64,000 bases of DNA from NCBI RefSeq assembly GCF_000231445.1, contig NZ_AGFR01000009.1, forward strand, positions 186,001-250,000. The letters are read 5' to 3'. Below the pieces are notes generated by a model. The model was not told the DNA's origin. It worked only from the letters and a program-made list of their open reading frames with translations, and searched no databases. Position numbers and translations under genes: made by a program. Below, piece by piece: positions 17,674 through 26,583 of the stretch; position 1 is the first letter of the stretch; each line of letters starts with the position of its first letter. This stretch comes from Commensalibacter intestini A911. Lineage in GTDB: Bacteria; Pseudomonadota; Alphaproteobacteria; Acetobacterales; Acetobacteraceae.

Positions 17674-19176
17674 ATGAGTAAAGCTCAATATATTATTGCC
17701 TTGGATCAAGGAACAACCTCTACACGTTGTATTATCTTCAACCAAAAAGGCGAAGCTGTTGCAACAAGTCGTAGAGAGTTCGCTCAACACTATCCAGAAT
17801 TGGGATGGGTTGAACATAACCCCGAAGATATTTGGAATGATACTGTTTTTACGATTAGAACAGCAATGAGCGAAGCAAAATTGGATAGTGATCCATCTTC
17901 TATTGCTGCTATTGGGATTACAAACCAACGTGAAACGGTTGTTTTATGGGATAAAGCAACAGGAAAACCACTTTATAATGCGATTGTTTGGCAAGATCGA
18001 CGCACTTCTGCAGTTTGTCATAAACTCAAAGCGGATGGTCTTGAAAAAACAGTTCATGAAAAAACTGGATTGTTACTAGATCCCTATTTTTCTGCGACAA
18101 AACTTGCTTGGTTACTGGATAATGTTGCAGATGCAAGAATTGCTGCACAACGTGGGGAACTTGCTTTTGGAACCATTGATAGTTTTCTCTTGTGGAGACT
18201 AACAGGCGGAAAAGTGCATGCGACAGATGCAACCAATGCTAGCCGAACTTTATTGTTTAATATTAAAACACAATCTTGGGATCCTGAGCTCTTAAAACTC
18301 TTTAATATTCCAGAAGAGCTTCTTCCTGAGGTAAAAGATAATAGTACTTTATTTGGCACAACCGATCCCAATTTATTTGGAACTTCTATTCCTATTATGG
18401 GGATGGCTGGGGATCAACAAGCTGCTCTTATTGGTCAAGCTTGTTTTACTCCTGGAATGACCAAAGCAACTTATGGCACAGGCTGCTTTATGTTGTTAAA
18501 TACAGGTGATCAAATGGTCATCTCTAAAAACCGTATGTTAACCACCACCGCTTATCGTTTAAATGGCAAACCAACCTATGCATTAGAAGGCTCTATCTTT
18601 GTTGCTGGGGCAGCTATTAAATGGCTTCGTGATGGATTAGGCATCATTACTCATGCCTCACAAACACATGATATGGCAACTCAAGTCAGCGATAATCATC
18701 AAGTTTATATGGTTCCTGCATTTGTTGGGCTGGGGGCTCCTCATTGGGCACCAGACGCAAGAGCTATAATTTCTGGTTTAACCTTGAATGCAACCGCTGC
18801 ACATCTGGCCAGAGCGGCTTTAGAATCAATTGCTTATCAAACTAATGATCTTGCTGAAGCAATGAAAAAAGATAGTGGCAATGATATTCTAACAACCCGT
18901 GTTGACGGTGGAATGTCAGCCAATGATTGGTTCTGTCAATTCCTTGCCAGTATTATGAATATTACCGTTGAAAGACCTTCCTATATTGAAACGACCGCTA
19001 TGGGTGCTGCATATCTAGCAGGAATGGGCAGTGGTATTTGGAATAATCTTTCTGATGTTGCTCATCATTGGCGACAAGGCGCAAGCTTCATCTCTCACAT
19101 GAAAGAACCAGAAAGAAATAAAAAACTAAAAGGTTGGCAATTTGCTTTAAAACAAGCATTGCTACAAGAAGAGTAA
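17674..19176 (+). CDS. glpK: Glycerol kinase
   Basis: GlpK phosphorylates glycerol with ATP, trapping it as glycerol-3-phosphate for GlpD. The 500-residue FGGY-family kinase has the N-terminal phosphate loop ALDQGTTSTR (residues 9-18), the glycerol-binding WQDRRT, the FGGY segment YMVPAFVGLGAPHW and the C-terminal DGGMSANDWFCQFLA. Length matches the family (about 500). It is the last gene of the glp operon and is followed by an inverted repeat at 19191-19230. Confidence 0.98.
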   Translation: MSKAQYIIALDQGTTSTRCIIFNQKGEAVATSRREFAQHYPELGWVEHNPEDIWNDTVFTIRTAMSEAKLDSDPSSIAAIGITNQRETVVLWDKATGKPLYNAIVWQDRRTSAVCHKLKADGLEKTVHEKTGLLLDPYFSATKLAWLLDNVADARIAAQRGELAFGTIDSFLLWRLTGGKVHATDATNASRTLLFNIKTQSWDPELLKLFNIPEELLPEVKDNSTLFGTTDPNLFGTSIPIMGMAGDQQAALIGQACFTPGMTKATYGTGCFMLLNTGDQMVISKNRMLTTTAYRLNGKPTYALEGSIFVAGAAIKWLRDGLGIITHASQTHDMATQVSDNHQVYMVPAFVGLGAPHWAPDARAIISGLTLNATAAHLARAALESIAYQTNDLAEAMKKDSGNDILTTRVDGGMSANDWFCQFLASIMNITVERPSYIETTAMGAAYLAGMGSGIWNNLSDVAHHWRQGASFISHMKEPERNKKLKGWQFALKQALLQEE

Positions 19177-19458
19177 TCTATTTTTCTTTTGATCTATACT
19201 GTGGTTTTCATAACAAGCGCAGTATAGATCACATCATATATTTAAGATAAAATATATTCTAAAATAATAATCCTTTATATACATTAAATGAAATAATCCT
19301 TAAGATAGATTATCTTTATTTTTGCTGAATATATGGTTGATATTTTTTCTTGCCATCTCCGTAAAAATCAATCACAACAAATATAACCATCTCAAAAGAT
19401 TTTTATCTTTATTATATTTTCCTCTATTTTACATAAAATATTTATAAGGGATATTTTG
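19177..19458. other. Intergenic region between glpK and metZ with inverted repeat
   Basis: An 11-bp perfect inverted repeat (GATCTATACTG at 19191-19201, CAGTATAGATC at 19220-19230, 18-nt loop) follows glpK and may end its transcript, though no T run follows. The rest is AT-rich leader for metZ. A further pair (ATGGTT near 19332, AACCAT near 19386) could fold, but it lacks the features of known SAM riboswitches. A ribosome site AAGGG precedes metZ. Confidence 0.5.
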
Positions 19459-20667
19459 ATGAAACGCTCTAAAACATATCGCCCCGCTACACAACTTGTT
19501 CACGGAGGAGTAGAAAGAACCTCTTTTAATGAAACCAGTGATGCTATCTTTTTAACCTCTGGCTTTATTTATGACAATGCTGAACAAGCAGAACGCACCT
19601 TTAAAGGTGAAGAAGATCGTTATCAATATAGCCGTTTTAATAATCCTAATTTAACCGCTTTACAAAATCGCCTATCAGAACTGGAAGGTGCAGAAGCTTG
19701 TATCGTTACCTCTACAGGAATGAGTGCTGTTTATGCTAGTTTAGTTCCTATCGTTAAAGCTGGAGATCGTGTTGTTGCTTCTCGTGCTTTATTTGGATCT
19801 AGTTACTGGATTATCGAAAATCTTTTACCTCAAATGGGTGTAGAAACTATTTTCGTTGATGGTACAGACCTTAAACAATGGGAAGAAGCACTCAGCAAAC
19901 CAACAGCAGCAGTATTAATTGAAACACCATCCAATCCTATGTTGGATATTTTAGATATCCAAGCCATTGCCGATTTTACTCATAAAGCTGGTGGAAAGTT
20001 AATTGTCGATAACGTCTTTGCAACCCCTCTTTATCAACATCCTTTAGAATGGGGTGCAGACTTGATTGTATATTCTTGTACAAAGCATATTGATGGACAA
20101 GGACGTGTTTTAGGTGGTGCTGTTTTAGGAAATAAAGACGTTATTTTAGATCAAATTACACCTTTCGTTAGAAATACAGGAATTGGACTTTCTCCGTTTA
20201 ATGCATGGGTATTCCTAAAAGGTTTAGAAACCTTGCCTTTACGTGTAGAAAAAATGACTCAAAATGCTTTAGCTTGTGCAGAGTTTCTTGAAAAATCTAA
20301 TGTCGTTTCACGTGTCTTATATCCTGGTTTAAAATCACATCCTCATTATGAGTTAGGGCAAAAACAAATGTCCGCATCCAGCACAATGATTGGATTTGAA
20401 CTCAAAGGTGGGAAAAAAGCTGCATTTACTTTCATGAATGCACTGGAACTCATTTTAATTTCTAATAACCTTGGGGATAGCCGTTGTATTGTAACACACC
20501 CAGCAACGACAACTCATATGAAAATTGGAGAAGCTGAACGGTTACATTTGGGAATTACAGATGGATGTATTCGTTTTTCAGTGGGTATAGAAGATGCTCA
20601 AGATATTATCGAGGACTTACAAATTGGTTTAGATGCCGTTGCGGCGCTAACAAACTCTGCAAAATAA
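19459..20667 (+). CDS. metZ: O-succinylhomoserine sulfhydrylase
   Basis: MetZ makes homocysteine from O-succinyl- (or O-acetyl-) homoserine and sulfide with PLP, the direct sulfhydrylation step of methionine synthesis. ATG at 19459 is used; a TTG one codon earlier is less likely. In 402 residues it shows YQYSRFNNPNLTALQNRL, the cofactor region SSTGMSAVYASL-type sequence, DNVFATPLYQHPLEWGADL and the Schiff-base lysine K209 in YSCTKHIDGQGR. The 'GQGR' after the lysine is the MetZ pattern and argues against cystathionine gamma-synthase. ApaG and folE follow closely. Confidence 0.93.
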   Translation: MKRSKTYRPATQLVHGGVERTSFNETSDAIFLTSGFIYDNAEQAERTFKGEEDRYQYSRFNNPNLTALQNRLSELEGAEACIVTSTGMSAVYASLVPIVKAGDRVVASRALFGSSYWIIENLLPQMGVETIFVDGTDLKQWEEALSKPTAAVLIETPSNPMLDILDIQAIADFTHKAGGKLIVDNVFATPLYQHPLEWGADLIVYSCTKHIDGQGRVLGGAVLGNKDVILDQITPFVRNTGIGLSPFNAWVFLKGLETLPLRVEKMTQNALACAEFLEKSNVVSRVLYPGLKSHPHYELGQKQMSASSTMIGFELKGGKKAAFTFMNALELILISNNLGDSRCIVTHPATTTHMKIGEAERLHLGITDGCIRFSVGIEDAQDIIEDLQIGLDAVAALTNSAK

Positions 20668-20680
20668 TATAGCCACGTTA

Positions 20681-21160
20681 ATGGATTATCAAATTCCACC
20701 TTTACTGTTCTCTTCAATTACCAAAAAAGATAAAGAACAATATCGTGACTTATATGAAGATTTTTTTGTTTTTAAAACAATGTCTCATAATGTCCATATT
20801 GCGATTTATCCTTCTTGGTTAGAAGAATATTCTTACCCCAGACGTAATATATATAGCTGGACTTATCATGTGTGTATCGAAAATCATAATAAAACCCCTA
20901 TATATATCCTGAATAAAACCTGGAATATCATTAAAGAAAATAATCAAGTAACGACGATCGATACAAAACTAGTAATTGATGATGTGGCAAAAGTGAACCC
21001 TAATGAAGTATGCGAATATACCTCTTGTATAACCTTGAATACATCCTCAAATATTGTCAAAGGGCATTTTCGTATTACAGATGATACAGGACAAATTCTG
21101 AATATTGATATTCCTTCTTTTACTTTAGACAACCCATATGATTTTTACTCTGTTAATTAA
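20681..21160 (+). CDS. apaG: ApaG-domain protein
   Basis: This 159-residue protein has the ApaG immunoglobulin-like fold in residues 40-155: YSWTYHVCIENHNKTPIYIL, then IDDVAKVNPNEVCEYTS, LNTSSNIVKGHFRI and IPSFTL. In E. coli apaG is linked to Co2+ and Mg2+ tolerance; the molecular role is unsettled. It is longer than the usual 125-130 residues because of an N-terminal extension of about 30 residues, which replaces the short start seen elsewhere. It lies 13 bp after metZ and 12 bp before folE, so the three are likely cotranscribed. Confidence 0.85.
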   Translation: MDYQIPPLLFSSITKKDKEQYRDLYEDFFVFKTMSHNVHIAIYPSWLEEYSYPRRNIYSWTYHVCIENHNKTPIYILNKTWNIIKENNQVTTIDTKLVIDDVAKVNPNEVCEYTSCITLNTSSNIVKGHFRITDDTGQILNIDIPSFTLDNPYDFYSVN

Positions 21161-21172
21161 AGATGAAGCAAC

Positions 21173-21775
21173 ATGAAACCAACCGATAATTCACCCCCTA
21201 GCCGCGAAGACGCAGAGGAAGCTATTCGTACATTAATCCGTTGGGCCGGTGACAATCCAGAACGTGAAGGACTTCTTGATACACCTAAACGTGTCGTTAA
21301 TTCTTTTGATGAGTTTTTTGCTGGATATAAAGAAGATCCTAGAGAAGTCCTCTCTCGCACTTTTGATGAAGTCGGGGGATACAAGGAAATCGTTTTATTA
21401 AAAGATATTCGCTTTGAAAGTCATTGTGAGCATCATATGGTACCCATTATTGGCACTGCTCATGTTGCTTATTTTCCAAATTCGCGTGTTGTTGGGATTT
21501 CAAAATTAGCACGTATTGTGGAAATTTTTGCTAAACGTTTACAAATCCAAGAACGCATGACTTCTGAAATTGCAAATATCATCCAAGAAGTCTTAGAACC
21601 AAAAGGGGTTGCTGTGATTATTGAGGGAAGTCATCAATGTATGACCACCAGAGGCGTTCATAATCCAGGTGTTTCTATGATCACCTCTAAAATGCTAGGA
21701 ATATTCAGGGACGATCCAGCTTCTAGAACTGAATTACTAATGACCCTAAATCGTCCTACCACATTAGGATTATAA
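21173..21775 (+). CDS. folE: GTP cyclohydrolase I
   Basis: FolE converts GTP to 7,8-dihydroneopterin triphosphate, the entry to folate and, through QueD, to queuosine; queDCE lie elsewhere in this window. The 200-residue homodecameric-type enzyme keeps the zinc ligands C85 and H88 in SHCEHHMVP and the second cysteine near 156 in [11 protein letters not shown]. The motif [17 protein letters not shown](I)QER is intact. Its last codons overlap the convergent cbpM gene by 6 bp. Confidence 0.98.
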   Translation: MKPTDNSPPSREDAEEAIRTLIRWAGDNPEREGLLDTPKRVVNSFDEFFAGYKEDPREVLSRTFDEVGGYKEIVLLKDIRFESHCEHHMVPIIGTAHVAYFPNSRVVGISKLARIVEIFAKRLQIQERMTSEIANIIQEVLEPKGVAVIIEGSHQCMTTRGVHNPGVSMITSKMLGIFRDDPASRTELLMTLNRPTTLGL

Positions 21776-22108
21776 TTCTTCGATTATTTCCTCGCTCATC
21801 ATATGACGAAGTTTTTGTCGCGTATCAGGATAATGATTCGTGGCAATGACTTCACATAGATACTTCATTTGCCTACGTGTCGTATAAAGCTGATCTAAAA
21901 GATTTAGAACAACAGGTATTGCATCTTCTGCAATTCCTAAATCATCACGTAACTCTATAATCAAATGAACTCTGGCTTCATCAATTTCTTGAAAAAAATA
22001 GGTTCCATCTTTTTCTTCTGGTTTTAACCATTCATTTTCAATCCAGAATTGAATATCGGTTGAAGTCACATCTGGAAGATTAAGACAAAACATTTCAAAC
22101 GTCATCAT
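21770..22108 (-). CDS. cbpM: Chaperone modulator CbpM (MerR-like)
   Basis: This 112-residue protein resembles CbpM, which binds the J-domain of CbpA and inhibits its co-chaperone activity. It has the small MerR-like domain ([17 protein letters not shown], then [22 protein letters not shown]) and a C-terminal helix pair ([21 protein letters not shown]). A tandem ATGATG gives two possible starts (22108 or 22105) behind GGGAGA. It follows the dnaJ-like gene by 19 bp, the usual cbpA-cbpM order. Confidence 0.88.
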   Translation of the reverse strand: MMTFEMFCLNLPDVTSTDIQFWIENEWLKPEEKDGTYFFQEIDEARVHLIIELRDDLGIAEDAIPVVLNLLDQLYTTRRQMKYLCEVIATNHYPDTRQKLRHMMSEEIIEEL

Positions 22109-22127
22109 CTGATCTTCTCCCTTTTAT

Positions 22128-23051
22128 TTATTTTTGCTCATTGGTACTGGTAGATGAATTGCGCAAGAAATCCTCTAATGCAGGATCAACATTGCCAATT
22201 TTAACTTGTAAAGATACGTATAAATCGCCTGCATCTTTACCATTACGCTCTGGTAAACCACGCCCTTTTAATCTTAAGACACTACCTGTATCAGAATGTG
22301 CAGGAACGTTTAAAGCAACCTCCCCTTTAGGTGTTGGAACGGTTACTTTTCCACCAAGTATAGCCGTTTTCAAATCCATTGGCCAGATTAAACGGATATT
22401 TCTACCTTCACGTTTAAAATGTGCATGAGAACGGACATGAATAGTAATTAACGCATCTCCAGCAGGCGCATTATGAGATCCAGGATCCCCTTTGCCACGC
22501 AATCTTAGCACTTGGCCATCTTCTATCCCAGAAGGAATAGTGACATCCAATTCACCCCCACCAGGAAGCGTAACCCGAGATTTCGTGCCATTCACAGCAT
22601 CAAGAAAATCAACATCTAAATTATATCGACGATCCTGTCCTTTTTGTGGACGAAATCCACCACCTGCTTGTTGAAAAGGCCCTCTGCCACCACCAAACAT
22701 ACCAAAGATATCTTGCAAATCTTCTTCAGAAAAATTACCTTGAGGCCCACCTTGCTGGCTATAACGGAATCCTTGAGAACCATCTCCATGCTGTTGATAT
22801 CTTCTACCACCGGCAAATCCCTGTTCTTGACCATGAATATCAATTTCACCACGATCAAAGCGAGCGCGTTTTTCTGGATCTGAAAGCAAATCATGCGCAA
22901 CACTAACGAGCTTAAACTGTTCTTCTGCTTTTTTATCACCAGGATTTAAATCTGGATGATGCTTCTTTGCTAAAGAACGATAAGCTTTTCGAATTTCATC
23001 TTGGCTGGCAGTCTTTGCAATACCTAATATTTTATAAGGATCTTTACTCAT
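22128..23051 (-). CDS. cbpA: DnaJ-type curved-DNA-binding co-chaperone CbpA
   Basis: This 307-residue protein stimulates DnaK through an N-terminal J-domain (residues 3-68, with the HPD tripeptide in KKHHPDLNPGD). It has a Gly/Gln/Phe-rich linker (about 75-130) and the two beta-barrel DnaJ C-terminal substrate domains, but no zinc-finger Cys repeats, which identifies the CbpA/DnaJ-like class rather than DnaJ. ATG at 23051 is chosen because AAGGAAGAG is spaced 7 bp upstream; a TTG six codons earlier lies within that site. The pairing with cbpM supports the name. Confidence 0.93.
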   Translation of the reverse strand: MSKDPYKILGIAKTASQDEIRKAYRSLAKKHHPDLNPGDKKAEEQFKLVSVAHDLLSDPEKRARFDRGEIDIHGQEQGFAGGRRYQQHGDGSQGFRYSQQGGPQGNFSEEDLQDIFGMFGGGRGPFQQAGGGFRPQKGQDRRYNLDVDFLDAVNGTKSRVTLPGGGELDVTIPSGIEDGQVLRLRGKGDPGSHNAPAGDALITIHVRSHAHFKREGRNIRLIWPMDLKTAILGGKVTVPTPKGEVALNVPAHSDTGSVLRLKGRGLPERNGKDAGDLYVSLQVKIGNVDPALEDFLRNSSTSTNEQK

Positions 23052-23065
23052 TGCAACTCTTCCTT

Positions 23066-23236
23066 TCAACCATTCATTATATCAGTAAAATCAAGCTCGT
23101 CTGTCAAAGTTATAACTAGTGCCTCAAACTCATCTGCAGAAATGCCCTTTTGTGCAGATTCTTTAGCAATTTGTATTAACTTGTCTTTAATAAATTTTCC
23201 TGCAAGATGAGGATCTTTTTGAATCTCTTCTGCCAT
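23066..23236 (-). CDS. Small acidic hypothetical protein upstream of cbpA (56 residues)
   Basis: This is a short frame from ATG 23236 to TGA at 23066, with GGTAGAG as ribosome site. It starts MAEEIQKDPHLAGKF, runs as amphipathic helices (IKDKLIQIAKESAQKGISAD) and ends TDELDFTDIMNG. I do not recognise the family. It ends 14 bp before the cbpA ATG, so it probably heads the cbpA-cbpM transcript. Confidence 0.6.
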   Translation of the reverse strand: MAEEIQKDPHLAGKFIKDKLIQIAKESAQKGISADEFEALVITLTDELDFTDIMNG

Positions 23237-23696
23237 TATACTCTACCTATTTTGATCATTAAACATACCCATCCATCAAGTTTTATTAATTTAAATTAAA
23301 ATAATAAGCAATTTTATTGTCTGGCCTATTATATTATATAGGAATCAACAGCGCTATTTGAATCTTTTTTACTAACGAATCGTAAATTAATATAAAAACT
23401 ATTTTTATATCCAAAATAAAATAGAAATTATATTCAATAAATTTTTTTTAATACTTATCTATATAAAAACAACATTTATTATTGTTTTTTATTAAATTTT
23501 ATCAAATTAACAATATAATATTTGTAATTTACTAATAAAAACAGTGATTTAATACAACAATATTACGTAAAATTTATAATCCACAAATGATTCTTTGACA
23601 CGAAATATTATTTATGTATGTTAATTTCAACATCGCACTTATTTCGAGTAAGAAATAAATATGAAGAAATATCATTAATATAAGTAAGTAATAAAT
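23237..23696. other. Very AT-rich divergent intergenic region
   Basis: No gene is visible. The stretch separates the leftward cbpA group from the rightward second Hint gene. Close to the latter two near-copies of TAAG(T)AATAAATATGAA occur (about 23649-23666 and 23684-23701), each containing an ATG; only the second opens the long frame. Promoters cannot be fixed by eye in such AT-rich sequence. Confidence 0.45.
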
Positions 23697-23873
23697 ATGA
23701 AATATAATATCATCGTTAGTGACAGTAATTCTCAAGTAAAAGGAACTACAATTTATGGGGATTCAACATATATTACAATCGCATCTGGAGTAACAGCTAC
23801 TGCAATTACTAACGAAGAAAGCACAACGACTCCAGACGGTGTCATGTTTATTGGTTGAACATTAACTATAAAG
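23697..23873 (+). pseudogene. 5' end of Hint_2 gene copy 2, cut by in-frame TGA
   Basis: ATG at 23697 opens a 53-codon frame that stops at TGA 23856-23858, exactly in frame with the long frame resumed at ATG 23874. The peptide GTTIYGDSTYITIASG followed by GVMFIG-stop-TLTI aligns with the second internal repeat of the same protein (GTTAYGQTTNITVSSG, then GSMFIDGTLNI), so the TGA stands where the repeat has glycine (GGA to TGA would explain it). This is therefore the true start of the gene, broken by one nonsense codon. Readthrough or reinitiation at 23874 cannot be excluded. Confidence 0.75.
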
Positions 23874-26438
23874 ATGCAGGCAGAAATTGCCACAGCATAT
23901 TTTGGATATGGAAAAGATGGTGTTTCAGGAAGTTATAGTACCCCGGTCATTAACAACACAGGTATTGTCAACATCACAGGGAACTCTACTTATAGCAAAT
24001 ATAATTATATTAATTTTCAAAATGTTACAACCAATAATGGAGTAATAAATCTTACAAACATTACTTTGAACTCTAATGACAAAGATAGTGTTATTAATGG
24101 AACTGGGACATTAAATTTAGTTAATACCTATTTAGTAGGTAATAACGATGATTATACTAAAACGGCGGTAGGTAGTATTTCTGGTGGGCAAGTGGTTAAT
24201 ATGACCAATTCAAGCCTAGCCGTTAGTAAAAGTTTAAAAGGCGTTACCATTAATATGATCGGTGAAGGCAATTATCTTGCTCTTAACGCTGGTACAATTG
24301 TTTCAGGCCTTGTCGTCACTGGATTTGGTGCTGGAAATATCATTGATCTAGGCAATGGTGCTGGGCAAGATACATATTCCTATAATGAAGAAACTGGTTA
24401 TTTAATCATTAGTAGTAATGGAACATCTCTTACTCTCAATATTGGTTTAGGATATGACCCAACAAAATTTGCGGTTGTAGATACTACTTATGGTAATGGA
24501 ATGACTGGTATTACCTATACAGATCCAGCCCCTACTTATGTTGCAGGAACAAAATATAAACCTTCAACAACTTCTCAAGACTTGGTTATTGATGCAACAA
24601 ACCGATGGGTAGATGGTACAACTGCTTATGGTCAAACCACAAATATTACCGTTTCCAGTGGGTCTACAACCGGGGCAATTTTAAATGAAGATTATCCAAA
24701 TACTGCTAGTGGATCTATGTTTATTGATGGCACCTTAAATATTGATATGAATTATGCTGTTTCAGCCGTTAGCTTTGGCAGTGGCACTGTTGGCACGACT
24801 TCTAACTATACTTTACCAACAGTTAACCAAACGGGTATCGTTAATGTCACTGGCAGTGGAGCATATAATACCAGCAATTTTATTGGCTTTAAAAATACAA
24901 CTGTTAATAATGGTGTAATTAATCTTACAAACATTACCATGATGTCCGGTGATAAAGAAAGTTATATCGCTGGTACAGGCACAATAAACTTAATCAACGT
25001 ACGTTTAAATGGTAATGACGAGAATTATGAATATCCATCAATTGGTTCGATCAGTGGTGGACAGGTTATTAATATGACCAACTCAGACCTAGCAGTAAGT
25101 AAAGGTGTTAGAAACGTTACAATTAATATGATTAGTGGCAATAACTATCTAGGAATACAAGCGGATAACTATATCGTTAATCTTAAAATTAATGGTTTTG
25201 GAAAAGGGGATATTATTGACGTTGGAAATGGTGCTGGGGTTGATACTTGGTCTTATAATGAAAGCACTGGTGACTTAATTGTTTCTAGCAACGGAGCATC
25301 TTTTACCATCAATATTGGTTTGGGATATGATATAACAAAATTTAGCAGTGTAAAAACAGCTTATACAGATGAAGGTGATAATTATGGTGTTACCTATGAC
25401 GGAGCCGTCGATGTATGTATGCTTCCAGGCACAATGATCCGTACACCTGAAGGTGATATTGCTATTGAAAATCTAAGAGTTGGAGATTTCATCAACGTTT
25501 ATAACAATCAAATGGTTTCAGCACAAAAAATCATTTGGATTGGTAAAGGGAATAGCCAGTATATAAGACATTATAACTATATTAATGATCAAAGTAATTA
25601 TCCTATACGTATTTTAAAAGATGCCATATCTCCAAATGTTCCATATAAAGATTTATGCGTCACGTTAGAACATTGTTTATTTTTTGATAACAAATTTATT
25701 CCTGCTCGTATGTTGGTTAATGGTCGTTCTATTATCTATGACCAATCATATAAATCATATGATTACTATCATATAGAAACAGAAAAACATTCCATTATTA
25801 TGGCAGATGGAATGCTAACAGAAAGTTATTTAAATACGGATAGTCATCAATCTTTTTATGCACAAAATCAATCAAACTTATTAACTGACAAAACCATTAA
25901 ATCTTGGGAAAATCATGCTGCTGTTCCTTTATGTGTAGATCGTAATTTTGTTGAACCTATTTACAAAGCAATTGAACAAACAGCAATTGATAAAAATATT
26001 CCAGATACACGTCAAACTATGTCTTTAACTTATGAGCATAACTTATGCTTAACAACATCATCAGGAGTAAAAATAGAAGCGACACGGACTATAGACAATC
26101 AACTTATATTTTTTATTCCACCTAATACCAGTAGTATATTTTTAACTTCACGTAGTGCACGTATGGCCGACGTAATGGGAAATTTCATTGATGATCGTCG
26201 TCATCTTGGTGTTTTAATCGGAGATATATTTTTATGTAATAATGACGGCGTTCAATCGATTGAGACACATTTAATGGATCATAAATTAACAGGTTGGAAT
26301 ACGGTGGAAAACGATATTTCTTGTCGTTGGACACAAGGTAAAGCCGAATTACCGCTACATAATATCACTGATCAAAATAAAGCTTATGTACTAAAAATAT
26401 CTATTCTTAGTGCTGGTCCATATTTTGTAAAAAACTAA
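23874..26438 (+). CDS. Hint_2-domain surface/secreted protein, copy 2 (main frame after the TGA)
   Basis: This 854-codon frame continues the interrupted gene started at 23697; its own ATG has no ribosome site. Residues 1-505 hold a large internal duplication of about 270 residues (NNGVINLTNIT, GSISGGQVVNMTNS, IIDLGNGAGQDT and LNIGLGYDPTKF each occur twice), strand-rich and Asn/Gly/Thr-rich. The Hint_2 fold begins at C515 (CMLPGTMIRTPEGDI, then IENLRVGDFI and VTLEHCLFF). The C-terminal part has FIDDRRHLGVLIGDIF and CRWTQGKAELPL as in copies 1 and 3. It may be a pseudogene, a switchable gene or a gene with stop-codon readthrough. An inverted repeat at 26451-26502 follows. Confidence 0.8.
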   Translation: MQAEIATAYFGYGKDGVSGSYSTPVINNTGIVNITGNSTYSKYNYINFQNVTTNNGVINLTNITLNSNDKDSVINGTGTLNLVNTYLVGNNDDYTKTAVGSISGGQVVNMTNSSLAVSKSLKGVTINMIGEGNYLALNAGTIVSGLVVTGFGAGNIIDLGNGAGQDTYSYNEETGYLIISSNGTSLTLNIGLGYDPTKFAVVDTTYGNGMTGITYTDPAPTYVAGTKYKPSTTSQDLVIDATNRWVDGTTAYGQTTNITVSSGSTTGAILNEDYPNTASGSMFIDGTLNIDMNYAVSAVSFGSGTVGTTSNYTLPTVNQTGIVNVTGSGAYNTSNFIGFKNTTVNNGVINLTNITMMSGDKESYIAGTGTINLINVRLNGNDENYEYPSIGSISGGQVINMTNSDLAVSKGVRNVTINMISGNNYLGIQADNYIVNLKINGFGKGDIIDVGNGAGVDTWSYNESTGDLIVSSNGASFTINIGLGYDITKFSSVKTAYTDEGDNYGVTYDGAVDVCMLPGTMIRTPEGDIAIENLRVGDFINVYNNQMVSAQKIIWIGKGNSQYIRHYNYINDQSNYPIRILKDAISPNVPYKDLCVTLEHCLFFDNKFIPARMLVNGRSIIYDQSYKSYDYYHIETEKHSIIMADGMLTESYLNTDSHQSFYAQNQSNLLTDKTIKSWENHAAVPLCVDRNFVEPIYKAIEQTAIDKNIPDTRQTMSLTYEHNLCLTTSSGVKIEATRTIDNQLIFFIPPNTSSIFLTSRSARMADVMGNFIDDRRHLGVLIGDIFLCNNDGVQSIETHLMDHKLTGWNTVENDISCRWTQGKAELPLHNITDQNKAYVLKISILSAGPYFVKN

Positions 26439-26450
26439 ACATCTAGACAT

Positions 26451-26502
26451 GAACTTATAACTAGTATCAATCAAAATTATTCGAGCGATTAGTTGTAAGT
26501 TC
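26451..26502 (+). terminator. Inverted repeat after Hint gene copy 2
   Basis: GAACTTATAACTA (26451-26463) pairs with TAGTTGTAAGTTC (26490-26502), 13 bp with one G-U type pair and a 26-nt loop. No T run follows, so termination is uncertain. Confidence 0.4.
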
Positions 26503-26583
26503 TAGTACTAATTAAAGATATAAAAAATAACTTATCAATTATTTTTTAATTAATACAGATACACACCTTAACTTACTAACAAA

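Noticed and set aside
19177-19458. Possible SAM-II riboswitch before metZ
   Set aside because: CTTGC and a CGTAAAAA stretch recall SAM-II, but the closing stem and the conserved GCTAAAAAG-like end before the ribosome site are absent.
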